A stretch of DNA of 64,000 bases from Mucilaginibacter sp. CSA2-8R (GCF_038806765.1 NZ_CP152389.1:868001-932000), one strand, 5' to 3'; numbered from the stretch's first letter, positions 9,892-19,741 are shown. The notes: generated by a model not told the origin, from the letters alone. Made by a program: numbers and translations.

Positions 9892-11871
9892 TTGAAAAAA
9901 AATAATACCATAAGCTTAAAACGTACCAACATTAATGGGTGGTTTTTCTTGCTGTTGGTATGTTTATTAATGGCAGGCAGCTCATTATCTTATGCTGCCA
10001 ACGTGGCCGAAAAGCATCCCCGGATTATTGCTTTAGTTGATTCGCTTAACGAGCAGGCGTCGCCATTGATCAGGTTAGATCCTGGTAAAGCATTTACACT
10101 GCTTACCGAGGCTGAAATACTGGCTACCCAATATAACTATAGCAAGGGGCGTGCGGTGGCTTACCTTAACCAGGCCGAGGTGTTGAATCAGCGCGGTTAC
10201 TCTACCCGCGCACTCGAATTGTATTATCGCTCCATGCAATTGAGCCGCCAAAATCGTGATGTGTATAATATTGCCCGTGCTGAGCAGTACATCAGTACTA
10301 TTAAACGTAAGGGCGGCAGCTTCAAAGAAGCAGAAGATTTATTGAACCATACTCTCGAAACTTTTTCGGATTTAAATAAGCCGGTTGATATGGTTAATAT
10401 TCAGCTTAAGCTTGGCTTGTTGTATGCCGAACAAAAAAACTTTGATAAAGCCATGGCCTATTATAACATGGCTTATAATCTGAGTACAAAAATTAAATAT
10501 CCGTACGGACAAAAAAGAAGTTTTTACAATCGTGCTATATTGTACGAAGAAATGCACAAGCCTGAGGATGCTATTAACTATCTAAACAAAGGTTTGCTTA
10601 TTGACAGCCTTTCGGGCGATACTAACGGCAAAGCTTTAACTTACATTGAGCTGAGCAGGGTTTACATCCGGAACAAAAAATATAAAGAAGCCCTGCCTTA
10701 CGCCATACTGGCGTATAACAAAGCCGATAGCTGTGCAGCTATGGGTTTGGTGAAAACAGCCGTGCAGTTGTTGTTAAACATCAGCAAAGCATCGGTAGAT
10801 AAAGACGCCATTATACAATGGCAGGACGAACTTATTTACGTAGACAATTTAATTAACGACCGCGAGCGCAAGCAAGCTAATGATTTTATTGATGCTTTGC
10901 GCGCCCAGGAAGAACAGCAGCTTAAGGTGCAGCAAAGTGTTTTAATGGCCGAAAAGAAAGCCCAGCAGCAAAAAAATCAGATTGTTGTTTATATCGGTGC
11001 TTTATTGTGTTCGGCTGTTATTGTGTTGACATTACTTTACAACTATAAAAAAGCCAAGCAAAAAAATGCCAAGCTAAATGCGCAGAAACAGCAGATTGAA
11101 CGGCAGATTGGCATGCTGGATAAGCTTAACCGCGAAGTGCTTAGTCAAAATCAAAAATTGGAAGATGATAATGTGCTTAAAAGTAAGTTGTTGTCTATCA
11201 TTAGTCATGATTTGCGTAAACCGTTGGCCAACACCCAAAGCATCCTGCACTTGGTTAACGCAGGTTTAGTATCTGAACGTGAAACCAAAGATTTATTTAA
11301 ACATTTAGAAGCGCAGTACAGCCGGGTAATGACCCTGACTGATAACCTGCTGTTTTGGATACGCGGACAAGTAAGCGGGGCACCCGTTAAAAAGGAAACC
11401 GTTAATCTGCACGACACGGTGAATAACATTATTGAAGAAACGGTAATGCCGATTAGTGAGAAAGGGCTTGAAGTGCAAAACCATTTACCTGCCGAGCTGG
11501 CTTGGGTAACCGAAAACGAAACGCTGAAAATAATTTTACGTAACCTCATAAACAACGCCGTGAAATTTACCCCTGTTAACGGAGTAATTGCGTTTAGCGG
11601 TGATGTGAATGATAACGAGACTCATCTAACCATTACAGATAGCGGTATTGGCATTAGCCCCGCCATGATGGAGCAAATTAACAGTGAAAGCTATTACACT
11701 ACCAAAGGAACGCAGAACGAGGAAGGCAGCGGTTTTGGTTTGATGCTCATCAGAGATTTGTTGAAAAAGCAAAACGGCAGGCTTAAAATTAACAGCAAAC
11801 CCGGTGAGGGCAGTGCCTTTACCATCAGCTTTCCGGCGGTAACCGCTATTTTACCAGTAGTTGCTTTGTAA
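9892..11871 (+). CDS. TPR-containing sensor histidine kinase
   Basis: The 659-residue membrane kinase starts at a TTG codon. That start supplies the basic n-region of the signal peptide (about 1-35), which the next in-frame ATG would cut. A periplasmic array of about six TPR repeats (about 50-300) precedes a coiled coil with a membrane segment at about 366-386. The dimerisation box has phospho-acceptor His439 in ISHDLRKPLANTQ. The ATPase domain shows an N box (LRNLINNAVKF), a G1 box (DSGIGI) and a G2 box (GSGFGL). No response regulator is adjacent, so it is an orphan, and its signal is unknown. Confidence 0.92.
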   Translation: MKKNNTISLKRTNINGWFFLLLVCLLMAGSSLSYAANVAEKHPRIIALVDSLNEQASPLIRLDPGKAFTLLTEAEILATQYNYSKGRAVAYLNQAEVLNQRGYSTRALELYYRSMQLSRQNRDVYNIARAEQYISTIKRKGGSFKEAEDLLNHTLETFSDLNKPVDMVNIQLKLGLLYAEQKNFDKAMAYYNMAYNLSTKIKYPYGQKRSFYNRAILYEEMHKPEDAINYLNKGLLIDSLSGDTNGKALTYIELSRVYIRNKKYKEALPYAILAYNKADSCAAMGLVKTAVQLLLNISKASVDKDAIIQWQDELIYVDNLINDRERKQANDFIDALRAQEEQQLKVQQSVLMAEKKAQQQKNQIVVYIGALLCSAVIVLTLLYNYKKAKQKNAKLNAQKQQIERQIGMLDKLNREVLSQNQKLEDDNVLKSKLLSIISHDLRKPLANTQSILHLVNAGLVSERETKDLFKHLEAQYSRVMTLTDNLLFWIRGQVSGAPVKKETVNLHDTVNNIIEETVMPISEKGLEVQNHLPAELAWVTENETLKIILRNLINNAVKFTPVNGVIAFSGDVNDNETHLTITDSGIGISPAMMEQINSESYYTTKGTQNEEGSGFGLMLIRDLLKKQNGRLKINSKPGEGSAFTISFPAVTAILPVVAL

Positions 11872-11937
11872 GTATGCCCTATCGGGGTATATTTGTTACT
11901 ACGCCTGCTGCCAAATGGCAGGGTATAGTGTAACACC

Positions 11938-14001
11938 ATGCAATTTGTTTATCCGGCTTTTCTGTTTGCCTTATTATCGCTAACAATACCGGTGCTGGTG
12001 CATCTGTTCAATTTCAGGCATTACCAAAAAGTTTATTTTAGCAATGTTCAGTTTCTTAAAGAAATTAAAGAACAGCAATCATCAAGGCGTAATCTGCGCG
12101 AGCGTTTTATTTTGATAAGCCGCCTGCTGGCGCTGGCATTTTTGGTGTTAGCTTTTGCCCGCCCATATCTTCCTGATAAAAATACGGTTAGCCCGGGTAA
12201 GCGGCAGATTATTAGCATTTTTCTGGACAACTCATACTCTATGCAAACACTAAGCACAGAGGGAAGCTTGTTAGACGAAGCCAAGCGCCGGGCTAAAGAA
12301 ATTGCATCAGCTTACAGTATAAACGACAAATTTCAATTACTCACGCAAGATTTTGAAGGTAAGCACCAGCGGCTGCTTACCCGGCAGGAATTTAATGATG
12401 CTGTTGACGAAGTTAAAATAAGTGCCCAAAGCCGCCGCCTGCCGCAAATTATTTCGCGCCAGCAAAGCATTATGCAAAATCAATCCGGCACTTCGGAGCA
12501 AATCTATATCATATCAGATTTTCAAAAAAGTGCTACCGGGCAAAATCAGGTAAAGCCGGGCGCTGGTACAAACATTAACATGGTGCAGCTTAAGGCTAAT
12601 ACCTTACCTAATATTGCTGTTGATTCGGTGTGGCTATTAAGCGCGGTACACCGCCCCGGCGAGGGCGAAAAGTTAGTGGTAAAACTGCATAACTATGCAG
12701 ATAAAGATGCGCAGGGTATACCCTTAAAATTATTTATTAATGGTGCTCAGAAAGCGTTAGGCAGTTTTAGTCTCAAAGCAAAATCTGCGCAGCAGGATAC
12801 ACTGTCATTTTCGGGTTTGCAATCCGGATGGCAACAGGGGCTTATTCAGTTGCAGGATAACCCTATTGTGTTTGATAACGACTTTTATTTTACGTTTGAT
12901 GTAAAAGAACATATGCCTGTACTGCTAATTGACGGCGGACAGGTGAATCCGTATTTGCAAGCGGCATTTGCAACAGATGCCTTTTTTAAACCGGTTAGCG
13001 TAAATTATGGCAGTGTTAATTATGCCGGCTTAAGCAGCTACCCGGTAGTGATGCTGGCCGATGTAAAAAGCATACCTACCGGACTAGCGCAGCAACTTAA
13101 AACGTACGTGGCCAAGGGTGGGACGTTGGTGGTATTTCCGGCTGATGAGGCAGACCTGAACAGCTACCGTGGATTGCTGCAGCCTGCAGGAGCAGTTTGG
13201 CCCGAAAAGCTAATTACCGGACCAACCCGGGTAAGTAACTTAAATGCTAATAGTCCTTTATTTAGAGGTGTGTTTGAAAACGCACCACAGAACCCCGATT
13301 TGCCGCTGGTGCAAAAATATTATCAATTGAGCACTGGCGGGCGTACACAAAGTGAGGCGCTGATGAGTTTGCCGGGAAGACAGCCTTTTTGGTCCGGCTA
13401 TCGTAGCGGGAGCGGTAAGATCTACCTATCGGCAGTGCCGCTGCAAGAAAGCTACAGCAATTTGCCCCGGCATGCTTTGCTAATTCCGGTATTATTCAGG
13501 ATAGCGCTTTTAAGCGGGCACGACCAACCCTTGTATTACACTATTGGTAAAAATGAAGTGGTAGAAACTATTCCGTTTCAATTAAATGAAAAGCAGATAT
13601 TAAAGCTAAGCAAGGGCAACCAAACGTTTATACCTGATGCCCGGCAGCAGGAGGGGAGCACATTTTTATATGTGGCCGACCAGATACAGCAGCCTGGAAA
13701 CTATTTGCTAAAAAAGCAAGACAGCTTGGCCGCCGTTATTGCGTTTAACAACAACCGGCTCGAGTCTGATTTAACTTATTTTGAACCAAGCCAGCTAAAA
13801 AATCTGGTTCCTGAAAATGGGTTGGTAGTACAGGCAGGTAAGGGATCGTTACAGAGTGCCATCAGTGAAACAAATTTTGGCCTGCAATTATGGAAAGTTT
13901 GTATAATTTTGGCCCTGATTTTCGTGGCTGCCGAAATAGTGTTGATCCGCTTTTATAAAGTAGAAAAACAGTCGCTTTCAACGCCGGCCACAGTCAAATA
14001 A
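11938..14001 (+). CDS. BatA-domain/VWA-type membrane protein
   Basis: The N-terminal 80 residues form the BatA double-membrane-anchor domain typical of Bacteroidota (FVYPAFLFALLSLTIPVLVHLFNF and a second helix about 58-78). A VWA-like region follows from about residue 90, with the loop FLDNSYSM resembling the metal-binding DxSxS site. A final transmembrane helix lies at about 650-672. Such proteins sit in the inner membrane, often with MoxR/Bat operons, but no moxR is here. It leads an operon; the dihydroorotase-like gene follows after 26 bases. Confidence 0.88.
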   Translation: MQFVYPAFLFALLSLTIPVLVHLFNFRHYQKVYFSNVQFLKEIKEQQSSRRNLRERFILISRLLALAFLVLAFARPYLPDKNTVSPGKRQIISIFLDNSYSMQTLSTEGSLLDEAKRRAKEIASAYSINDKFQLLTQDFEGKHQRLLTRQEFNDAVDEVKISAQSRRLPQIISRQQSIMQNQSGTSEQIYIISDFQKSATGQNQVKPGAGTNINMVQLKANTLPNIAVDSVWLLSAVHRPGEGEKLVVKLHNYADKDAQGIPLKLFINGAQKALGSFSLKAKSAQQDTLSFSGLQSGWQQGLIQLQDNPIVFDNDFYFTFDVKEHMPVLLIDGGQVNPYLQAAFATDAFFKPVSVNYGSVNYAGLSSYPVVMLADVKSIPTGLAQQLKTYVAKGGTLVVFPADEADLNSYRGLLQPAGAVWPEKLITGPTRVSNLNANSPLFRGVFENAPQNPDLPLVQKYYQLSTGGRTQSEALMSLPGRQPFWSGYRSGSGKIYLSAVPLQESYSNLPRHALLIPVLFRIALLSGHDQPLYYTIGKNEVVETIPFQLNEKQILKLSKGNQTFIPDARQQEGSTFLYVADQIQQPGNYLLKKQDSLAAVIAFNNNRLESDLTYFEPSQLKNLVPENGLVVQAGKGSLQSAISETNFGLQLWKVCIILALIFVAAEIVLIRFYKVEKQSLSTPATVK

Positions 14002-14027
14002 AAAGGTAAAGCATAAAGCCCCACCAT

Positions 14028-15284
14028 ATGAAGTTGCTCATCAAATCTGCTCACATTCTGTATCCTGGCTCGGATTTTCATCAAACTAAAGCCGACGTGT
14101 TGATTGAAAATGGACTGGTTAGTGCTATTGCCAACAGTTTAAGTGCAGATGATGCTGAAATAATAGATGCTGAAGGCAGTTACCTTTCGCCCGGCTTTTT
14201 TGATTTAAATTGCAGCATTGGCGAACCGGGCCTCGAAACCAAGGAGGATTTAAATACCGGTTTGCAGGCCGCAGCAGCAGGTGGTTTTACCGGGTTGGCT
14301 TTAATGCCCGATACGCAACCACCCATACATTCAAAAACAGAGGTTGAATACCTGATCAATAAAACCAAAGGCAATCTGGTGCAGGTTTATCCCTTAGGAG
14401 CTATTTCTTACCAACGCGAAGGAAAAGACATGGCCGAAATGTATGATATGTACCTAAGCGGGGCCAAAGCTTTTACTGATGGCGATAAGCCGGTGAAAGA
14501 TGCCGGTTTAATGGAACGGGCCTTACTATATGCCAAGGGCTTTAATGCACTGGTTTTTTCGTACCCCGAGGATGTTGCCATTGCCGGCAAGGCCAAAGTG
14601 CACGAAGGTGCCGTGAGCACTTTATTAGGCATGAAAGGTATTCCGTCGTTGGCTGAAGAATTGATGATTGCCCGCGATTTGTATTTAGCAGAGTATACCG
14701 AAGCCCCGATACATTTCAGTACCGTATCAACTGCACGCTCTGTAGAGTTGATCCGGGACGCCAAAGCCAAGGGGTTAAAAGTTACGTGTGATGTTGCCGC
14801 ACATCATCTAGTATTAACGGACGAAGCGCTATTAGGCTTTGACAGCCAGTATAAAGTTAAACCCCCGCTGCGTACTCAAACGGATGTTGATGCACTGTTA
14901 CAAGGGCTTAAGGATGGCGCTATTGATGCTATTGTATCACAACATACCCCGCACGAAGTAGAGTTTAAAGATGTTGAGTTTGAGATAGCTGCTTTCGGCA
15001 TCATCGGGTTACAAACTGCTTTACCACTGGCCATCAGGGCAGGCTTACCGCCTGAATTGATTATCGAAAAGATGGCAGTTAACCCCCGTAAAATATTAAA
15101 TGTTGAGCAACCTGCTTTAGCCGAAGGGCAGGCAGCCAACTTTGTATTGTTTAACAGCGATGCCGGGTGGATTTTTGATAAACAGAGTAACCGGTCAAAA
15201 TCATCCAACTCTCCGTTTTTTAATCAGAACTTAAAAGGTAGAGTACTGTTAACTTTTAACAACTCACAATTACAAAAAAACTAA
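14028..15284 (+). CDS. Dihydroorotase homologue lacking metal ligands (likely non-catalytic)
   Basis: The 418-residue protein keeps the amidohydrolase fold of class I dihydroorotases, with AAAAGGFTGLALMPDT, VTCDVAAHHL and FGIIGLQTALPL. The active site is degenerate. The HxH pair after strand 1 reads Asn61-Cys-Ser63, the His of the HVST motif is Thr232, and the catalytic Asp of the TDHAPH motif is Gln305. Known pseudo-dihydroorotases partner aspartate transcarbamoylase or an active enzyme; whether that applies here is inference. It lies between the BatA-type gene and an acidic unknown (10 bases downstream). Automated pipelines will probably call it pyrC. Confidence 0.88.
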   Translation: MKLLIKSAHILYPGSDFHQTKADVLIENGLVSAIANSLSADDAEIIDAEGSYLSPGFFDLNCSIGEPGLETKEDLNTGLQAAAAGGFTGLALMPDTQPPIHSKTEVEYLINKTKGNLVQVYPLGAISYQREGKDMAEMYDMYLSGAKAFTDGDKPVKDAGLMERALLYAKGFNALVFSYPEDVAIAGKAKVHEGAVSTLLGMKGIPSLAEELMIARDLYLAEYTEAPIHFSTVSTARSVELIRDAKAKGLKVTCDVAAHHLVLTDEALLGFDSQYKVKPPLRTQTDVDALLQGLKDGAIDAIVSQHTPHEVEFKDVEFEIAAFGIIGLQTALPLAIRAGLPPELIIEKMAVNPRKILNVEQPALAEGQAANFVLFNSDAGWIFDKQSNRSKSSNSPFFNQNLKGRVLLTFNNSQLQKN

Positions 15285-15294
15285 AATCGAAACC

Positions 15295-15969
15295 ATGATT
15301 AATCCTACTATAAAGGCTGCTATCGATGCCGCACTGACTACTTACACCGTTTACGAACCGGTAAATGCATCTGTTATTGCCGATAAACTTAAAACTGTTT
15401 TTAGTGCCGAAGAAGATTTTCTAGACAAAGCTGATGCCTTGGATGAAGTTTTTGACGAGCATCCCGAAGTAGAAGATTTACGCGAGGTTTTCTTTGATTT
15501 GCTGATGGTGAACTTCTTTAGCGCAGATATTGACCGCCTGGAAGAAGATTATCTTGACTCGCCCGAATGGGCAGAAATTGAAGAAGAGACACTTGACCGT
15601 GGCACCGAATTACTTAACGTACTGTTGTATTTAAACGAATGCAGTGACGAGGATCTTGAGCCATCATTGGATGATTACTTAACCGAATTTTTACTGGTGG
15701 ATGATGACGAGTTTCAGGATGAGCACCAAATTTATGAGCCGATTATTGCCAACCAGATTTTAGTCGAAAGCTCGCCCGAGGAAGTTAACAAAGTTGCTGA
15801 GCGCTTATCAGAGGATGCTGAATTGAAGGAACTGTTTTATTCAATTATGACGTTTTTTCAAAATACCAAACCAAGCGAAAATGATAAACAGGATGTAGCC
15901 GAGCAAGCACCTAATAAGGCATTTGACATGGCGGTTTATCATATTCTGCTCGCTTTTAATAAAAACTGA
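15295..15969 (+). CDS. Acidic protein of unknown function
   Basis: This 224-residue cytoplasmic protein is extremely rich in Asp and Glu, with no signal peptide or membrane segment. Predicted content is mostly helical. I recognise no family. The gene starts 10 bases after the dihydroorotase-like gene and ends 15 bases before the DUF4199 gene, so it is an internal member of a four-gene operon. Coding character (Bacteroidota-like codon use, no internal stop) and tight packing support a real gene. Confidence 0.82.
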   Translation: MINPTIKAAIDAALTTYTVYEPVNASVIADKLKTVFSAEEDFLDKADALDEVFDEHPEVEDLREVFFDLLMVNFFSADIDRLEEDYLDSPEWAEIEEETLDRGTELLNVLLYLNECSDEDLEPSLDDYLTEFLLVDDDEFQDEHQIYEPIIANQILVESSPEEVNKVAERLSEDAELKELFYSIMTFFQNTKPSENDKQDVAEQAPNKAFDMAVYHILLAFNKN

Positions 15970-15984
15970 GAGTTATAGCCCTGA

Positions 15985-16554
15985 ATGGAAAATTTGGATA
16001 AGGCCGTACGGTACCAAGGCGCACTGCGTGGATTGTTGTTTGGCGGCCTCATGTTATTGGTTGATATACTTAAACTTTGGTATCTGGCCTACTCGGCCGG
16101 ATCACCATTGGTTACTTTCATTATCTTGTACCCTGTTTATTATATCATTTTATTTGCGGCTTCGTTATTATTTATCAATAGCCTTCGTAATAAAATTGGG
16201 AGATACTGGAGTCTTAAACAGGCCATTACCGGTATTTTCATCATGCTCTTTATTACTGGTATCATCTGGAATAATGGGCTTAATCTTTTTTCGGCCAAGA
16301 TTGCACCAGTTATGGCTGATACGGCACATGTGGAATTGGTAGAGGCTCGTAAAAAAGCTATGGAAAGCAGCAAGCTGGCACCCGAAAAAGTAAATATTGA
16401 AGTTGCTCAGATGAATGCGGCTTTTGCTGCCAGCAAGCAATTTTCAATCACCAACTTTTTTAGGTCACTATTAGTATCCACTATTTTGGTATTCGCTATT
16501 TCGGCCATGCTGGGTACGCTTTTTAAGCGTGAAAAGCCGGCTCAGTCTTCCTGA
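15985..16554 (+). CDS. DUF4199 membrane protein
   Basis: The 189-residue protein has four predicted membrane helices (about 14-35, 43-64, 76-98 and 158-180), with a charged extramembrane loop between the third and fourth. The pattern and the opening residues match DUF4199, an uncharacterised Bacteroidota family. It is the last gene of the operon that begins with the BatA-type protein and converges on a minus-strand gene. Function is unknown. Confidence 0.82.
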   Translation: MENLDKAVRYQGALRGLLFGGLMLLVDILKLWYLAYSAGSPLVTFIILYPVYYIILFAASLLFINSLRNKIGRYWSLKQAITGIFIMLFITGIIWNNGLNLFSAKIAPVMADTAHVELVEARKKAMESSKLAPEKVNIEVAQMNAAFAASKQFSITNFFRSLLVSTILVFAISAMLGTLFKREKPAQSS

Positions 16555-16564
16555 TGGCAGCTAA

Positions 16565-16960
16565 TTACTGCATCATTTGGTTAGGGTTATAAGGTCGTAC
16601 CGATAAAACGCTGTCTACCACAAAACTACTTATACCGCGCCATGGCAATGGGTTTTTGTATTCTTTATAATGCAGTTCTAAGTAGGCGCCTGCGCTTCTG
16701 TTCAATTTCTCAGCTACTTTAGGATCAGTAACCGAAAACATAAATTCGTTAGACTGAATGCTGCCTTGCGTAGGTGTTCGTATACCGCTTTGTATTAACC
16801 GGCCCTCGTACGTTTTAAATAGGTTTCCTTTGTGCACAAAATAGTTCATGGTACCGGCCTTGGTGCCGTCGCCAAAAACAAAGTAATAACGGTAATAAAC
16901 TACCCCGGCTAAAACCAAAAAGAATATAATTAAGATGATAGTAACAATGCGCTGTTTCAT
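16565..16960 (-). CDS. Single-pass membrane protein of unknown function
   Basis: This 131-residue protein has an N-terminal membrane helix (about 6-25) and a soluble region of about 105 residues, probably periplasmic. Homologues I recall in Bacteroidota are sometimes mislabelled as 6-phosphogluconate dehydrogenase, but no Rossmann motif is present. It ends 10 bases from the convergent DUF4199 gene. Confidence 0.75.
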   Translation of the reverse strand: MKQRIVTIILIIFFLVLAGVVYYRYYFVFGDGTKAGTMNYFVHKGNLFKTYEGRLIQSGIRTPTQGSIQSNEFMFSVTDPKVAEKLNRSAGAYLELHYKEYKNPLPWRGISSFVVDSVLSVRPYNPNQMMQ

Positions 16961-17103
16961 GATTGTTACTATAACAAGATAAATACCATTTTGTACAGAT
17001 TATTTTAACTTATCTTCTTAATTAAGAAGCTTTAACGTTAATTAATTGACGCTGATGAAGTTGTTTAATTAAAATAGATAAAACTTATATGCTTTATAAA
17101 AAA

Positions 17104-17156
17104 GCTTATACGCAAAAACGGCTTTCTTTTCAGGAAAGCCGTTTTTGCGTATAAGC
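17104..17156 (-). terminator. Terminator of the dxr-rseP unit
   Basis: A perfect 23-bp inverted repeat (17104-17126 with 17134-17156) with a 7-base loop lies 12 bases past the rseP stop. On the minus strand it is followed by TTTTTT. It is unusually long and mismatch-free for a terminator. Confidence 0.85.
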
Positions 17157-17168
17157 GAAGCTGTCTGC

Positions 17169-18518
17169 TTACTTCTTCATCAGTTTTACAATATCACTGC
17201 CAAACACAAAAACCATCAGCGACACCAGTATTACAAAGCCTACAATTTGTGCACGCTCCAAAAATTTATCACTCAGGGGTTTGCCTTTAATCATTTCAAT
17301 AATTAAGAATAAAGCATGGCCACCATCCAGTGCCGGGATGGGCAGCAGGTTCATGAGGGCTAATGCCATTGATAGGAGGCCTACCAGGCTCCAGAAACGC
17401 AGCCAGTCTACATGTGCACCAAATAGCCGGGCAATGCCTATAGGGCTTGATAATGCTTTATTAGCTTTAACCTGGCCGGTAAATACTTTGCCTAACCCTT
17501 TTGCATTGTCGCTAAAAGTGCCCCAGGCCTTAGAAGCACCCACAGGTAACGAACCAAAGAAACCAAACCGTAAGGTTTTTTCTTCGGGCAGGTCTGTTTT
17601 CACTCTGATGCCAAAGCGGCCATCTTTAAAGCCCAGCATGCCATCTTTATTCACCTCGGCTATAACTGCTTTGGTTTCGTTGTCACGCTTCACCGTAAGA
17701 CCTATCGGCTTGTTTTTATACTTCTGAATTTCCTGCTGAAACTCATCGTAGAAATGGATTGTTTTACCGTTTACTGCAATAATGCTATCACCATGCTGCA
17801 AGCCTGCTTTTTGTGCATTACTGCCTGCTACTACCGAGTCTACCATAAAGGTAGTACGTGGCACACGGTTAATAAACTCTTCAATACCCATATCCGATAC
17901 ATCATTCAGGATGTTACCCGGTACTTTAATGTCGAGATTTTGGGTGCTGCGGTGCACATTTAAAGTACTGTTACCCATCAATACTTTAGAACTGATCAGA
18001 TCTTCAAAACGCTCAACTTTCTGGCCGTTAACGCCTACAATCTTATCGCCAGGTTTTAGTCCAATTTCCTGACCAATTTTGCCTGGAACAATTCCGTATT
18101 TTAAAGCATCGTTTGGTATATAGCTTTCGCCGTATTTAATAGTGAGTACCCAAAAAATTAAAATACCCAAAACAATATTTACAAAAATACCGCCAAGCAT
18201 CACAATCAAACGCTGCCAGGCCGGTTTAGAGCGAAACTCCCAGGGTTGCGGCGGGCCAGACATTTGCTCGGTATCCATCGACTCGTCAATCATACCGGCA
18301 ATTTTTACATAGCCACCCAATGGCAGCCAGCCCATGCCGTACTCAACCCCCTTATAGTTAAATTTAAACAGGCTTACACCCCAGGCGTCAAAAAACAGGT
18401 AAAATTTTTCTACTTTAATGCCAAAAGCGCGGGCTGCTATAAAATGCCCTAATTCGTGCAGTATTACTAATATTGATAGGCCCAGTATTAACTGGCCTGC
18501 CATAACCACTATATCCAT
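17169..18518 (-). CDS. rseP: RIP metalloprotease RseP (site-2 protease)
   Basis: This inner-membrane zinc protease cuts transmembrane segments of anti-sigma factors or signal peptides. The 449-residue protein carries HELGH at residues 21-25 in the first membrane helix, two PDZ domains (about 130-205 and 215-295) and the second zinc motif LDGGH near residue 400. It lies 14 bases downstream of dxr, a common pairing in Bacteroidota and other phyla. The start at 18518 places HELGH where the family expects it. Confidence 0.97.
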   Translation of the reverse strand: MDIVVMAGQLILGLSILVILHELGHFIAARAFGIKVEKFYLFFDAWGVSLFKFNYKGVEYGMGWLPLGGYVKIAGMIDESMDTEQMSGPPQPWEFRSKPAWQRLIVMLGGIFVNIVLGILIFWVLTIKYGESYIPNDALKYGIVPGKIGQEIGLKPGDKIVGVNGQKVERFEDLISSKVLMGNSTLNVHRSTQNLDIKVPGNILNDVSDMGIEEFINRVPRTTFMVDSVVAGSNAQKAGLQHGDSIIAVNGKTIHFYDEFQQEIQKYKNKPIGLTVKRDNETKAVIAEVNKDGMLGFKDGRFGIRVKTDLPEEKTLRFGFFGSLPVGASKAWGTFSDNAKGLGKVFTGQVKANKALSSPIGIARLFGAHVDWLRFWSLVGLLSMALALMNLLPIPALDGGHALFLIIEMIKGKPLSDKFLERAQIVGFVILVSLMVFVFGSDIVKLMKK

Positions 18519-18532
18519 TATTGTTGTACGTT

Positions 18533-19741
18533 CTAAACCGTCAATGCCTTAAACGGCGTTTTTCTAATTAAATTTTGCGCTAAGATGCGTGTTTCTTTAT
18601 CAGTATTCAAATAATCGGCTAATGTTGGACTCTCCACATAAGGCATTTGTTTCATACAGGCCTCAATTATTTCGCTCATTCCTAAAAAGCTAACCTCATC
18701 GGCCAAAAAACCTGCCACCGCTACCTCGTTAGCTGCATTAATAATGCATGGCATGTTGCCGCCAGCTTTTAATGCTTCAAAAGCCAGTGCCAGATTTCTA
18801 AACGTTTCCAGATCGGGCTTTTCGAAGCTTAGGTTAGGGTAAGCCATAAAATCAAACCGCTTGTACTGATTTTTAATCCGCTCGGGGTAACCTAAAGCGT
18901 ATTGTATCGGCAACTTCATATCAGGCAATCCTAACTGCGCCTTCATCGATCCATCCTCAAACTGCACCAGCGAATGGATAATAGATTGCGGATGCACAAT
19001 GACTTCTATTTGTTCCAGTTGCAAATCAAACAGCCACTTAGCCTCAATCACTTCCAGGCCTTTGTTCATCAGAGAGGCCGAGTCAATAGTGATTTTGGCC
19101 CCCATGACCCAATTAGGGTGCTTAAGTGCATCATGCCGGGTTACGTTGGCTAAAAAATTGTTGTTTTTACCTCTGAAGGGACCGCCCGAAGCAGTAAGAA
19201 TTATCTTCTCAATCGGATTTTGTTCTTCACCCGCTAGGCACTGAAAAATGGCCGAGTGCTCGGAGTCTACCGGTAACAGTTTTACCTGGTGCTCTTTGGC
19301 TAAAGCAGTAATCAGTTCGCCGGCAACTACCAATGTTTCTTTATTAGCCAAGGCAATATCTTTACCGGCCTTTACGGCGTTGATAGTAGGCTCCAAGCCG
19401 GCAAATCCTACCATGGCGGTTAGCACAATGTGCAGTTCGGGCAGGGTTACGATGTTTTTTACCTCCTCGTAACCGGCTAATACTTTTACCTCGGTATGTG
19501 CCAGGGCCTGTTTAACCTGTTCGTACAGGTTAACCTCGCAAATAACGGCATAAGCAGGTTTAAATTGCAGCGCCTGCTCAATCAGCAAATCGGCATTGCG
19601 GTGAGCGGTAAGCACATGTGCTTTAAAACGGCCGGGATTTTCGGCTATTACCTCGAGCGTTTGTGTACCAATGCTGCCTGTTGAACCCAGTACAGCAATA
19701 TATTTTATATCAGCAGAAGACGAAACAGACATTATGTACAA
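18533..19741 (-). CDS. dxr: 1-deoxy-D-xylulose 5-phosphate reductoisomerase
   Basis: This enzyme converts DXP to MEP with NADPH, the second step of the non-mevalonate isoprenoid pathway. Diagnostic stretches are the NADPH-binding GSTGSIGTQTLEV near residue 18, the metal-binding PVDSEHSAIFQ near residue 157, TASGGPFRG, and HPNWVMGAKITIDSASLMNKGLE. Length (about 400 residues) is normal. Two ATGs, 9 bases apart, are possible starts. It leads the pair with rseP. Confidence 0.97.
   Translation of the reverse strand: MYIMSVSSSADIKYIAVLGSTGSIGTQTLEVIAENPGRFKAHVLTAHRNADLLIEQALQFKPAYAVICEVNLYEQVKQALAHTEVKVLAGYEEVKNIVTLPELHIVLTAMVGFAGLEPTINAVKAGKDIALANKETLVVAGELITALAKEHQVKLLPVDSEHSAIFQCLAGEEQNPIEKIILTASGGPFRGKNNNFLANVTRHDALKHPNWVMGAKITIDSASLMNKGLEVIEAKWLFDLQLEQIEVIVHPQSIIHSLVQFEDGSMKAQLGLPDMKLPIQYALGYPERIKNQYKRFDFMAYPNLSFEKPDLETFRNLALAFEALKAGGNMPCIINAANEVAVAGFLADEVSFLGMSEIIEACMKQMPYVESPTLADYLNTDKETRILAQNLIRKTPFKALTV

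Noticed and set aside
14028-15284. Calling this gene pyrC
   Set aside because: Essential metal-binding and catalytic residues are replaced, so dihydroorotase activity should not be assumed.
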